From positions 1-64,000 of the forward strand of contig JAWLCE010000006.1 in NCBI GenBank assembly GCA_041687335.1: a DNA stretch of 64,000 nt. The letters run 5' to 3'. The notes beneath the pieces were generated by a model that was not told the DNA's origin, did no database searches, and worked only from the letters and a program-made list of their open reading frames with translations. The DNA is from JAJFUE01 sp041687335 (GTDB lineage Bacteria > Sumerlaeota > Sumerlaeia > MVZB01). The number at the start of each line of letters is the position of its first letter. The first letter of the stretch is position 1. The translations under genes were made by a program, and so were the position numbers. Of the stretch, positions 53,302-61,567 are shown piece by piece.

Positions 53302-54068
53302 GTCGCGCCCCCCATCGCTTCTATTTTGCCGGACACCTCAAGGGGGAGGGGCCGGTGGTCGAGCTCTCGGAGGATGAGTCACGCCACCTGCTGCGCGTCC
53401 TGCGGCTGCGCGCCGGCACGACCGTCGATCTCTTCGACGCCTCGGGTCAGGGCTGGAGCGGGCAGGTCGAGGCCGGCGCCGGCTCGCGCGCCCGCGTGCG
53501 GCTGCTGGGCCCGATCGAGCGCGACCTGACGCTCGGCCCGCCGCTGGGCATCGCCATCGCACTGGTCAAGCGCCGTGCGATGGACCTGGTCATCGAGAAG
53601 CTCTCGGAGCTGGGCGTGGATACCGTCCAGCCGCTCATGGCCGACCGCACCGTCACCCGGCTGGACGAGAACGATCCGCCCGAACGCTGGGGTCGCCTCG
53701 CCATCGCCGCCGCCAAGCAGTGTGGTCGCAATCAGCCGCTGGCGATCCTGCCTCCCGCGCCGGTGCTGGATTGGCTTCAGCGCGACCGGCCGCCGGCGCA
53801 TACGATCTTCGCCGATCCCTCGCCGGCGGCGCGCCCCATCGGCCAGTGGCTGGCCGAGCGCTCGGGGGCCCGCCTGCCGATGTGGGTCGCCATCGGCCCC
53901 GAGGGCGGCTGGACCCCGCGAGAATGTGCCGCCTTCGAGCAGGCGGGTTTTCTGCCCGTGCGGCTGATGAATATGATCCTGCGCACTGAGACCGCGGCGA
54001 TGGCGGCCGCCACCGCCTGTCGGCTGTTGTCCGATGTCGCCCATCCGAGCGCCGGCGAGCTGCTTTAG
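53298..54068 (+). CDS. rsmE: 16S rRNA (uracil-1498-N3)-methyltransferase RsmE
   Basis: This 256-residue SPOUT-fold methyltransferase modifies U1498 of 16S rRNA using S-adenosylmethionine. An N-terminal PUA-like domain (1-75; SRHLLRVLRLRAGTTVDLFDASG) precedes the trefoil-knot domain with VKRRAMDLVIEKLSELGV, AAAKQCGRNQ, the IGPEGGWTPRECAAF loop and MILRTETAAMAA. All RsmE signature motifs are present. Its ATG overlaps the upstream stop in ATGA, so it is translationally coupled to the cohesin-like protein gene, an unusual partner for a ribosome modification enzyme. Confidence 0.95.
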   Translation: MSRAPHRFYFAGHLKGEGPVVELSEDESRHLLRVLRLRAGTTVDLFDASGQGWSGQVEAGAGSRARVRLLGPIERDLTLGPPLGIAIALVKRRAMDLVIEKLSELGVDTVQPLMADRTVTRLDENDPPERWGRLAIAAAKQCGRNQPLAILPPAPVLDWLQRDRPPAHTIFADPSPAARPIGQWLAERSGARLPMWVAIGPEGGWTPRECAAFEQAGFLPVRLMNMILRTETAAMAAATACRLLSDVAHPSAGELL

Positions 54069-54187
54069 CCGCCGGGGCAACCATGCTTTTGCCTGCCGCA
54101 ATTCCTTGGACAAGCTTTCATGAATCTGCAACTACTTGACTTACATTTGTAGGAAAATGGCTGATTCGGCCTGCCTGCCTGCCCCTA

Positions 54188-54216
54188 TTGACTTGGCCCA
54201 CTGTCTTTGCTAGCGT
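54188..54216 (+). promoter_or_regulatory. Possible sigma-70-type promoter for the IscA-like gene
   Basis: TTGACT (54188-54193) is followed after 17 bases by TAGCGT (54211-54216), about 145 bases before the ATG. The -35 is good and the -10 weak. Another TTGACT at 54136 lacks a partner. Confidence 0.3.
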
Positions 54217-54361
54217 ACGAGAAAGGCGGCAAGGGACCGCCATTGATCCTTCCGGCGGGCATTCCGGAGCGATCAACACTTTCATCATTCTTTGCTATCA
54301 GGCGCGGCACACGGGGATGGAATCGTGACTAGGCATCCCGCCGCCGGAGGTAAGTCACCGA

Positions 54362-54685
54362 ATGATACAGGTCACAGCCGCCGCTGCTCAGCAGATGCGG
54401 CAACTGCTCGGCTCCCAGAAGAACAATGGCTGGGGGCTCCGGATCGAGGTCAGGGGCGGGGGGTGTTCGGGGTTTTCCTACTCGATGTCTTTGACCGACC
54501 GCCCGGGCGACCACGACCGGGTCTTTGAAGTGGACGGGGTTCGCATCATCTGTGACCCCAAGAGTTACATCTACTTGAATGGTTTGGAGCTCGATTACTG
54601 CAACGAAATGATGGGTGGGGGCTTCAAGTTCAACAAGCCCGAACCGGTCCGCGCCTGTTCGTGCGGCACCCTCTTCGGCATCTGA
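54362..54685 (+). CDS. HesB/IscA-type iron-sulfur cluster assembly protein
   Basis: This 107-residue A-type carrier holds iron-sulfur clusters and passes them to target proteins. The three ligand cysteines are present: Cys35 in GGGCSGFSYSM and Cys99 and Cys101 in CSCGTLF. It may be ErpA, IscA or SufA; the motif does not separate them. A GGAGGTAA ribosome site sits 8 bases before the ATG. A strong terminator follows, and ispH, which encodes an iron-sulfur enzyme that in E. coli depends on ErpA, starts 147 bases downstream. Confidence 0.93.
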   Translation: MIQVTAAAAQQMRQLLGSQKNNGWGLRIEVRGGGCSGFSYSMSLTDRPGDHDRVFEVDGVRIICDPKSYIYLNGLELDYCNEMMGGGFKFNKPEPVRACSCGTLFGI

Positions 54686-54709
54686 CCGCAGCTCCGTATG
54701 ATGATTGAA

Positions 54710-54745
54710 CGGCCGCTCCGCTCCCGGAGCGGCCGATCGTTTTTG
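54710..54745 (+). terminator. Rho-independent terminator after the IscA-like gene
   Basis: CGGCCGCTCCG and CGGAGCGGCCG form an 11-base-pair stem with a 4-base loop, followed by ATCGTTTTTG, 25 bases after the stop. Confidence 0.9.
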
Positions 54746-54832
54746 TTGGCGCCCGCCCAAGGGCGGCCCGTAAAATGATCTGGCGGCGTCGGCCGCATGA
54801 TCCGCTATGCACACCCCAGGATGGCCGCACCG

Positions 54833-56038
54833 ATGATCGACCCCGCCCGCCCCAGCGCCGATGGCATTGTCCGCCACGGCTTCGGCCTCAAGAGCGAGGT
54901 CCAGGGCGAGCTGACCGCCGCCTATCACAGCGAGCTGGTCAGCCGCATCCGCGAGGCCGGCCACCGCTGGCAGATCGGCGCCATCGAGCTGCGCCTGGCC
55001 AAGGAATTCGGCTTCTGCTACGGGGTCGACAAGGCGATCGACTTCGCCTATGAGACCCGCCGCCGTTTCCCCGACCGTCGCATCTTCCTGACCACTGAGA
55101 TCATCCACAACCCGCGCGTCAACCAGCGCATGCTCGAGATGGACATCCGCTTCCTCGCCGGCCGCTATGCCGACGGCGCCTCGTTCGATGACCTGACCGC
55201 CGACGATATCGTCCTGCTGCCCGCCTTCGGCTTCGAGGTGGCCCAGCTCGAGCGCCTGCGCGCGATCGGCTGCCTGCTCGTCGACGGCACCTGCGGCTCC
55301 GTGGTGCACGTCTGGAAGCGCGTCGAGCGCTACGCCCGCGAGGGCTTCACCTCATTGATCCACGGCAAGTGGCGCCACGAGGAGACCATCGCCACCGTCT
55401 CGCATGTCACCGCCCAGGGCGGCCATTATCTGGTGGTCTTTGACCGCGAGGAGGCCGAGCGGGTCTGTGAATTCATCCGCAGCGGGCGCGGGGCGGCCGG
55501 GCTGGCCGCCGATTTTCGCCCGGCGCTCTCCGAGGGCTTCGACTTCGAGCGCCACCTGAAGCGCATCGGCGTCGCCAATCAGACGACGATGCTCTCCTCG
55601 GAGTCGCTCGAGATCGCGCGCATGATCGGCGCCGCGCTTCAGGAGCGTTGGGGCGCGGACCAGCTCAAGGAGCGCTTCCGCTCCTTCGACACGATCTGCA
55701 ATGCCACCCAGGAACGCCAGGACGCGGTCATCGAGCTGATGGCCGACCCCCCCGACCTGATGCTGATCGTCGGCGGCTTCAACAGCTCCAACACCACCCA
55801 CCTGCGCGAGATCGCCGAACGCCACTGCCCGACCTACCACATCGAGGAAGTGGATGGCCTGATCTCGCCGACTCAGATTCGCCACAAGCCGGCCGCCGGC
55901 GAACCGCTCCTGAGCGAGGACTGGCTGCCGACGCGCCGCCCGCTGGTCATCGGTCTGAGCGCCGGCGCCTCCACCCCCAACCGCGTCGTCGGCGAGGTCA
56001 TCGAGCGGCTCGAGGCCTTCGAGTCCCGCTTGGGCTAG
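54833..56038 (+). CDS. ispH: 4-hydroxy-3-methylbut-2-enyl diphosphate reductase (IspH), long type
   Basis: IspH makes isopentenyl and dimethylallyl diphosphate in the last step of the non-mevalonate pathway, using a 4Fe-4S cluster. The three cluster cysteines appear in FGFCYGVDKA (Cys62), VDGTCGSVVHVW (Cys154) and FDTICNATQERQDA (Cys289), followed by GGFNSSNTTHL and SAGASTPNRVV. At 401 residues it is the long form with an N-terminal extension (HGFGLKSEVQ) known from cyanobacteria and plastids, against about 310 in E. coli. Starts at 54797 and 54821 are also in frame; ATG 54833 has AGGATGG 8 bases before it. Confidence 0.93.
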   Translation: MIDPARPSADGIVRHGFGLKSEVQGELTAAYHSELVSRIREAGHRWQIGAIELRLAKEFGFCYGVDKAIDFAYETRRRFPDRRIFLTTEIIHNPRVNQRMLEMDIRFLAGRYADGASFDDLTADDIVLLPAFGFEVAQLERLRAIGCLLVDGTCGSVVHVWKRVERYAREGFTSLIHGKWRHEETIATVSHVTAQGGHYLVVFDREEAERVCEFIRSGRGAAGLAADFRPALSEGFDFERHLKRIGVANQTTMLSSESLEIARMIGAALQERWGADQLKERFRSFDTICNATQERQDAVIELMADPPDLMLIVGGFNSSNTTHLREIAERHCPTYHIEEVDGLISPTQIRHKPAAGEPLLSEDWLPTRRPLVIGLSAGASTPNRVVGEVIERLEAFESRLG

Positions 56039-57138
56039 CTTACGGCGCCCTTGAACCAGTCGCTCAGGATGCGGACGATCCGCCCGGCGGCCTGGCCGTC
56101 CCACAGCGGCGGCACCTGCGCCTGGCCCGTGGCGGCCAGTGCGTCGCGGCAGCCGGCCAGGATCGCCTCGGTCGCCGTGCCCACCAGCCGGTTGCTCCCC
56201 AGCTCGGCCGTCACCGGGCGCTCGGTATTCTCGCGCAGCGTCAGGCAGGGCACCCCCAGGATCGTCGTCTCCTCCTGGATGCCGCCCGAGTCCGTCAGCA
56301 CGATCCTCGCCTCCGCCATCAGCTTGAGGAAATCAAGGTAACCGACCGGGTCGATCAGCCGCATCCCCGGGATCGCCTCCAGCCGCTGCCAGTTGGGCGT
56401 CCCGCCCATGTTGTTGCGCGTGCGCGGGTGGACCGGGAAGATGATCGGCAGGTCGCGGCCGATCACCTCCAGCGCCGCCACGATCCGGCCAAAGACCTCG
56501 GCATCGTCGACGTTGGACGGCCGGTGCAGCGTCAGCACCCCGTAGCCGCCCGCCGTCAGGCCCAGCTCCTCGAGCACCAGCGAGCGGTCGGCCTTGGCCC
56601 GGTTGGCCAGCAGGGTGTCGATCATCACGTTGCCGACCAGGTGCACCCGCGCGGGGTCGACCCCCTCGCGCATCAGGTTGTCCACGCCGCTCTGCTCGGT
56701 GCAGAACAGGATGTCGCTGATCGAGTCGGTCAGCAGGCGGTTGATCTCCTCGGGCATCGTGCGGTCGAAGCTGCGCAGCCCCGCCTCGACGTGGATCAGG
56801 CGGATGCCCAGCTTGACCGCCACCAGCCCGCAGGCGATGGTGGAGTTGACGTCGCCCACCACCAGCACCGCGTCGGGGCGCTCGCTCAGGCAGACCGGCT
56901 CGAAGGCCTTCATGATCTCGGCGGTGTTGACCGCGTGCGAGCCGCCGCCGACCCCCAGGTTGATGTCGGGGCGCGGGATGCCCAGCTCGCGAAAAAACAG
57001 GTCGCTCATCTTCTCGTCATAGTGCTGGCCGGTGTGGACCAGCAGCGGGGTCAGCTCGCCGGCCTCGCGATAGGCCGCCATGATCGGGGCGATCTTCATG
57101 AAATTGGGCCGCGCGCCCACGACGTTGATAATCTTCAT
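56035..57138 (-). CDS. wecB: UDP-N-acetylglucosamine 2-epimerase (non-hydrolysing)
   Basis: This 367-residue GT-B-fold enzyme interconverts UDP-GlcNAc and UDP-ManNAc. It starts KIINVVGARPNFMK and has VHTGQHYDEKMS, VVGDVNSTIACGL, HVEAGLRSFDRTMPEEINR, TLHRPSNVD, FPVHPRTRNN and LTDSGGIQEETTILGVPCLTLRENTERP, all family signatures with the catalytic acidic and His residues. The frame extends to 57237, but the ATG at 57138 gives the standard N-terminus. Its stop codon and that of ispH share the same CTAG in opposite strands. It supplies ManNAc units to surface glycan synthesis with the nearby WecA-like enzyme. Confidence 0.95.
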   Translation of the reverse strand: MKIINVVGARPNFMKIAPIMAAYREAGELTPLLVHTGQHYDEKMSDLFFRELGIPRPDINLGVGGGSHAVNTAEIMKAFEPVCLSERPDAVLVVGDVNSTIACGLVAVKLGIRLIHVEAGLRSFDRTMPEEINRLLTDSISDILFCTEQSGVDNLMREGVDPARVHLVGNVMIDTLLANRAKADRSLVLEELGLTAGGYGVLTLHRPSNVDDAEVFGRIVAALEVIGRDLPIIFPVHPRTRNNMGGTPNWQRLEAIPGMRLIDPVGYLDFLKLMAEARIVLTDSGGIQEETTILGVPCLTLRENTERPVTAELGSNRLVGTATEAILAGCRDALAATGQAQVPPLWDGQAAGRIVRILSDWFKGAVS

Positions 57139-57336
57139 CGTGATCAGTTTTCCTTTGTCGGCTTCAGGCTCATTCGCCGCCGGCGCGTGGGGCGGCACGG
57201 CGCGGGATTCCCCTGCTGAGTGTGAAAGGCGCTCCAATTTTCACCATGCCGGGTCGCGAAATCAAGGCGGAATCGCCCGGGCCGCCGGCGGGGGGATAAC
57301 ATCTTGCACTCGCTACCAAAGATCGCGGCAGGGAGG

Positions 57337-57362
57337 GTAGGTCGGCTCTTCGAGCCGACATT
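57337..57362. repeat. Palindromic repeat family I, type B (forward)
   Basis: Stem GTCGGCTC/GAGCCGAC with loop TTC, GTAG flank on the left and ATT on the right. Confidence 0.9.
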
Positions 57363-57528
57363 AGAGCTGTTGCCGAAAGGAAGTGCCGAATCGCGGTCGA
57401 GCGAGAGCAAGGATCAAGGGTTCCGCAAGCGCTGGCATAGCAGCGCTATTCCGAGTATTGAAGAAGCCTTCAGCCGCCGCTCACAGCCGGCTGCAAACGG
57501 TGAAGACTTTAGGGAACTGCTCTAAAGC

Positions 57529-57554
57529 CATGTCGGGTCAAAGACCCGACCTAC
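57529..57554. repeat. Palindromic repeat family I, type A (reverse)
   Basis: Stem GTCGGGTC/GACCCGAC with loop AAA, CAT flank on the left and CTACC on the right; partner of the copy at 57337. Confidence 0.9.
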
Positions 57555-57933
57555 CTCTTGGTGTCCGTAACGGAATTAGGATGCGCCCGCGGGCAGGTCG
57601 ATTTTTTCCGCGCCCGCCCGGGCTCGGGGGTCCCGCAGGCCGGGGCCTGCCCATGGGAAGTTTTGTCTTCATCAACCGCCAAAGTTGTAGTTGGCTGCAC
57701 ATCGACGCCGATATTTTGCAGTCGGGTTCACACATTGACAACCGGAGTGGGCGATCGCTGCCTGCCGCGCCGGTTAGGAAAGGAAATCAAAAACGCTAAT
57801 TTCAATGACTCCAAACGGCTAAGTAATTTTCTGAAAGCGACATCAGGGGAGGCATGTATGTTGCGTAGGGGTTTCTGCGTGTGTCGGACCAATTTGGTGT
57901 TTAATCTGCCCTGAAGGAAGAATCGCTCAAGCC

Positions 57934-59436
57934 ATGCCGCAATATCTGCAAAGCCCGACGGTTTGGTTGCTTTTTGTTCTCAGCTTCGGCGCCACCTTCC
58001 TCCTGACGCCGCTGGTGATCAGGCTGGCGCGCCGGATCGGCGCCGTCGACGTCGGCGGCCACCGCAAGGTCTATCAGGGCAATCCGATGCCGCTGCTGGG
58101 CGGGCTCGCCGTGGGGCTGCCCTTCCTCTTGATCTGCCTCTTCGGCGCCCTGGAGCTGACCGGCATGTTCGAGCTGGTCGGCCACAAAAGCCAGGGCTTC
58201 ATCGCGATGGGTCTGGCCGGCGGCATCATCCTCGGGCTGGGCGTCTTCGACGACCTCTACGGCCTGCAGGCCTCAAGCAAGTTTCTCGGCCAGATCCTCG
58301 CCGCGATGGTGATCTGCTTCTCCGGCCACGCCATCCGCGCCATCGAAATCCCGGGCATCGGCCTGTTTCAGCTCGACCACTCGGTCGGGATCGCCGTGAC
58401 GGTCCTCTGGATCGTCGGCGTGACCAACGCCTTCAACCTGATCGATGGCATCGATGGGCTGGCCGCGGGGCTGGGCCTGATCGCCGCGCTGGGGCTGGCG
58501 GCCGTGGGGATTCTGACCGGCGGGACCGTGGCGGTGCTGCTGTCGGTGGCCTTGGCGGGCAGCCTGCTCGCCTTCCTGTTCTTCAACTTCAACCCGGCCC
58601 GCATCTTCCTCGGTGATACAGGCAGCATGTTTATCGGCTTCATGCTGGCCAACATCTCGCTGCTCAGTTCGCTCAAGGCTTCCGGCTCGATCATCTTCCT
58701 GGTGCCGGTGGTGCTCATCCTCAGCCTGCCGCTGCTCGATACCTCGACCTCGATGATCCGGCGCTACCTGCGCGGCCGGCCGATCTTCAGCGGCGACCAG
58801 AACCACATCCACCACCGCCTGCTGCGCAAGGGCTACTCTCACCGGCAGGTCGCGCTGACCCTCTACGGCGTCGCCGCGCTGATGGGCACCATGGCGATCG
58901 TGATCAGTCTGGCGCAGGGGAGCGTCTGGCGGATCGCCGGGCTGGCCGGCTACGTCGCCTGCGCCATGGGGCTCATCTGGCTCTCGGACTACATGCGGCC
59001 GACCCAGGCGATCCAGCTGGCGATGTCGCGCCGGCGCAACCAAATGTTCACCGCCTTCGCCAAGTATGCCGCCATCCGGCTGTCCAGCCAGTTGGTCGAC
59101 TCCGACGTCTCGCCGCGCGAGATCCTCTGGCTCATGTGTCGCGAGCTGAACCTGCGCTGGCTCGAAATCCGCTACACCGACGGCCAGCTGATCGCGCGCG
59201 CCCACAACGATGAGCTGGTCGAGCAGGAATCCCAGCCCGACGAGCAATACAGCATGAGCGTGCACGTTCGCGGCCAGCAGAAGCTGATCCTCTGCTTCCG
59301 CCCGCTGCGCCCCCTGGACGAATATGCCCGCCACGACGTCCAGGCCTGCCTGGGCAACATCTTCGAGCAGACCCGGCTCTCCCTGCCGAGCCTGATCAGC
59401 AACCTGCAGTTGACCCGCCAGGAAAACGAGGCCTGA
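57934..59436 (+). CDS. WecA/TagO-like undecaprenyl-phosphate sugar-1-phosphate transferase
   Basis: This 500-residue polyprenyl-phosphate transferase has about ten membrane helices in residues 8-350. Motifs are GHRKVYQGNPMPLLGG, the Mg-binding GVFDDLYGL, NAFNLIDGIDGLAAG, FLGDTGSMFIGF and the cytoplasmic NHIHHRLL loop. It starts lipid-linked glycan synthesis by moving GlcNAc-1-P or a similar sugar onto undecaprenyl phosphate. After the last helix an additional soluble domain of about 135 residues (365-500) follows, absent from standard WecA. The divergent wecB gene lies 795 bases upstream and supports a role in surface polysaccharide synthesis. Confidence 0.92.
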   Translation: MPQYLQSPTVWLLFVLSFGATFLLTPLVIRLARRIGAVDVGGHRKVYQGNPMPLLGGLAVGLPFLLICLFGALELTGMFELVGHKSQGFIAMGLAGGIILGLGVFDDLYGLQASSKFLGQILAAMVICFSGHAIRAIEIPGIGLFQLDHSVGIAVTVLWIVGVTNAFNLIDGIDGLAAGLGLIAALGLAAVGILTGGTVAVLLSVALAGSLLAFLFFNFNPARIFLGDTGSMFIGFMLANISLLSSLKASGSIIFLVPVVLILSLPLLDTSTSMIRRYLRGRPIFSGDQNHIHHRLLRKGYSHRQVALTLYGVAALMGTMAIVISLAQGSVWRIAGLAGYVACAMGLIWLSDYMRPTQAIQLAMSRRRNQMFTAFAKYAAIRLSSQLVDSDVSPREILWLMCRELNLRWLEIRYTDGQLIARAHNDELVEQESQPDEQYSMSVHVRGQQKLILCFRPLRPLDEYARHDVQACLGNIFEQTRLSLPSLISNLQLTRQENEA

Positions 59437-59594
59437 CCCCTTTCCCAGTCCTCGCCACCCCGGCGGATGCGGGCGTTCGGGATGACCCCCCGGACGCCCA
59501 CATTTTTTTGTGATCCGCAAAAAATCGGTTTCCGTTTCGCCGCCGACGGTATAAAAGGGTGATAGGAAGTGAGCCCGATCCAAGGACGGCGATC

Positions 59595-59966
59595 ATGCTG
59601 ATGATTACGGCCGCGTTCCTTTTCCTCCGCTGGTCCCGCCGGCATGGAAGCCCCGCGCGCCGCCGTGCGTGCGATTCGGCGATCGCCTACCTCCAGCAGC
59701 AGTTGCCGGCGCTCGATTCCCCCCGGCGGCGTGAGATCTTCCAGTGGGTCGCGCGCGCCGAGCTGGGCGTCCAGCTGCTCGAAGTCTGCGACCAGCAGGG
59801 CCGCCCGCTCGTGGCGTTCGCGCCCGAGGCCGGCGGTGCCCCCGACTGGTCCGACGTGCTTTACCTGCGCACGCGCGATGGCCGCTCGCTCGGGGTTCGC
59901 TTCCTCCCCTGCGCCCCCCAGCCCAGCCACCTTCACACGCTCCACCGGATTTTCTCGCAGATGTGA
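59595..59966 (+). CDS. Small hypothetical protein (123 aa)
   Basis: The ATG at 59595 has AAGGAC about 8 bases upstream and codon use like its neighbours. The 123-residue product begins with a hydrophobic stretch (MLMITAAFLFLRW), then basic residues and a compact alpha/beta domain (about 30-115) including REIFQWVARAELGVQLLEVCDQQGRPLV. Part of it (QxLxxFNQxxRxELGxxxxEV-like) faintly recalls the soluble C-terminal domain of the preceding wecA-like protein (MCRELNLRWLEIRYTDGQLI). It follows that gene by 158 bases. Function unknown. Confidence 0.6.
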   Translation: MLMITAAFLFLRWSRRHGSPARRRACDSAIAYLQQQLPALDSPRRREIFQWVARAELGVQLLEVCDQQGRPLVAFAPEAGGAPDWSDVLYLRTRDGRSLGVRFLPCAPQPSHLHTLHRIFSQM

Positions 59967-60000
59967 TGCCCCCGACCGCCGCAGGCCGGGCGCGACCCCC

Positions 60001-61053
60001 TCAGGGCTGCGCGGCCAGCGGCCTCGCATAAATCCCCAGGTGGTTCCCCACCGGCGACTGGCGGCCGAGCAGGCCGGCGTTGATCGGGCTGTTGACCGCC
60101 CGCGCGCGCCCGCCCTGGCCGGCCATGACCATCGTCGAGCTGTCGCCCCCGTCCAGGTTGATGAAGCTGTCGCCGCCCAGCTCCAGCAGCATCTCGGCCA
60201 CCTCGGCCATCGTCGCCCCCACGCTATAATTGGGCTGATAGCCGTCCACCACGATCAGGATCAGCACGTTGCGGTCACGGTCGAGCGCGGCGGCCGTGCG
60301 CGGCAGCCGCGGCTCGCCCGCCCGCTCGAGCGCGCGCAGGGGATCCAGTTCCCAGCCGCTGACGGCCTGATAATCGGTCAGCTCCCGGCCGATGCGGACC
60401 TGGTTGTCGGCGTCGATCGCGATCGTGATCGGGGCGCCCTCGGACCGGACGGGGGAGGAATAGGTCTCGCCGCGTGAGGCGGCATAGCCCTGGACGTCGA
60501 CCGGGTCGCCCGAGCGCGGATACGGCCGCAGCGGACTGCTGTTGTCGGTCGGGGAAAAGGGCGCGGCATTGATCGCCAGCTGCAGACCGTGGCGCTCGAG
60601 GAACTCCGCCGCCGTCCGCGCCGTCGTCTCGTAACCGGGCTGGGGCTCGGGCGGGGTGACGAGGAAGCCGATGCCGGGTGCGTCCAGCTCAATCTCGATC
60701 ACGTGCGCCACCTGGGGTGGGTGCGGCCGAACCCGCCGCGTGTAGCAGACCCCCTCAAAGATGTGCCCGCTCACCGGCGGCGGCTGGGGGCGCTGATAAA
60801 GCACGATGAAGTAGCCCGCCCCCGCAAAGGTGGCCAGCGCCGGCAGCGCCAATAGCGGGGCCAGCGCGAGCAGGACGCCCCGCACCCAGCGCCGCCGCGC
60901 GCGCCAGGCCGCCAGCACCACCAGCAGCACCGGCACCAGCAGCAACGACCCCAGCCCCGCCAGCCGCCCGATCACGTGCACCTCGCGCTCGAGGAATTCG
61001 CTCGAATCCTTGATCCCGGCAAGCCAGGGCAGCAGGGCGAGTAAATGATCCAT
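60001..61053 (-). CDS. Membrane-anchored phosphodiester glycosidase-like protein (NAGPA/DUF2233)
   Basis: This 350-residue protein has two N-terminal membrane helices (about 32-52 and 58-85) and a C-terminal exterior domain. That domain contains LQLAINAAPFSPTD, ILIVVDGYQPNYSVGATMAEVAEMLLELG and the family hallmark FINLDGGDSSTMVMAG, as in NAGPA (uncovering enzyme)/DUF2233 proteins that cleave phosphodiester-linked sugars. The frame also allows an ATG at 61089; the ATG at 61053 has AAAGG about 11 bases before it. It may act on teichoic-like or exopolysaccharide phosphodiesters; that is inference. Confidence 0.85.
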   Translation of the reverse strand: MDHLLALLPWLAGIKDSSEFLEREVHVIGRLAGLGSLLLVPVLLVVLAAWRARRRWVRGVLLALAPLLALPALATFAGAGYFIVLYQRPQPPPVSGHIFEGVCYTRRVRPHPPQVAHVIEIELDAPGIGFLVTPPEPQPGYETTARTAAEFLERHGLQLAINAAPFSPTDNSSPLRPYPRSGDPVDVQGYAASRGETYSSPVRSEGAPITIAIDADNQVRIGRELTDYQAVSGWELDPLRALERAGEPRLPRTAAALDRDRNVLILIVVDGYQPNYSVGATMAEVAEMLLELGGDSFINLDGGDSSTMVMAGQGGRARAVNSPINAGLLGRQSPVGNHLGIYARPLAAQP

Positions 61054-61304
61054 TCCCGGTGCAGCCTTTCGCCAATGATCTAACCACATCCCCCCGCCCC
61101 CCCGCGAGAATCAAGCGTGGGCCGAAAGGTGGCCAGGGCGAATCGCTCCGGAGCAATCGGCACTCCTTTGCCAGAGCTCCTTCGCTTGGCCCCTTCGAGG
61201 CCTGGAGTATGTGTTGAGCGACATCTGCCGACCCGTTGATCCTCCGGATGTCCTTGTCCAAGCCATGGAACAGATCGATACCTTGCCGTTTTTGCCGGCC
61301 ACAT

Positions 61305-61567
61305 AAGCCCCGGCAGGGGCGAAACATCACTAGCCCCGGGCGTGAGCCCGGGGTTAGGTGCCTGTGATTTCCAGAAGCCCCGGCAGGGGCGACACTTTGT
61401 TCGAGAGCAGCCAGGCGCTTTGCGAGATTTTCTTATGCCGCTGTGCTCAAGGCCACCGCATCAGCACCGCTGGAAACCAAAGCCGCGGCAGCGGCGAAAT
61501 ATGGTAGCCCCGTGCGTGAGCGCGGGGTTGGCGTGCCCCCTCCCCCCCTAAGCCGCGGTAGCGGCGA
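61305..61567. repeat. Array of two alternating GC palindromes
   Basis: Motif P (AAGCCCCGGCAGGGGCGA) occurs at 61305-61322 and 61375-61392, and in a changed form (AGCCGCGGCAGCGGCGA) at 61481-61497, with a last copy at 61551-61567. Motif Q (CCCCGGGCGTGAGCCCGGGG) lies at 61331-61355 and, changed, at 61505-61529 (CCCCGTGCGTGAGCGCGGGG). Base changes in one arm are matched in the other. The whole 61054-62113 gap holds no supported gene; similar TTTCGTG and GCGCTTTGGCG text lies at 61712-61759. Confidence 0.9.

Larger units (their letters stand above)
57139..57933. other. 795-base gap with facing palindromic repeats
   Basis: Several short open frames cross this region, but none has both a ribosome site and normal composition. 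Two family I repeats (57337 and 57529) face each other and enclose 166 bases. GC-rich palindromic text (GCCCGCGGGC) occurs near 57586. The sequence from 57790 to 57910 is AT-richer and should contain the promoter for the wecA-like gene. Confidence 0.6.

Noticed and set aside
57383..57799. Plus-strand open frame of 138 codons between wecB and the wecA-like gene
   Set aside because: It runs through a family I palindrome, has no ribosome site and has irregular composition.
60697..60980. CACGTG cores considered as additional parS sites (also at 40726 and 45329)
   Set aside because: Only the 6-base core is shared; the flanking GTTTC/GAAAC arms are missing.
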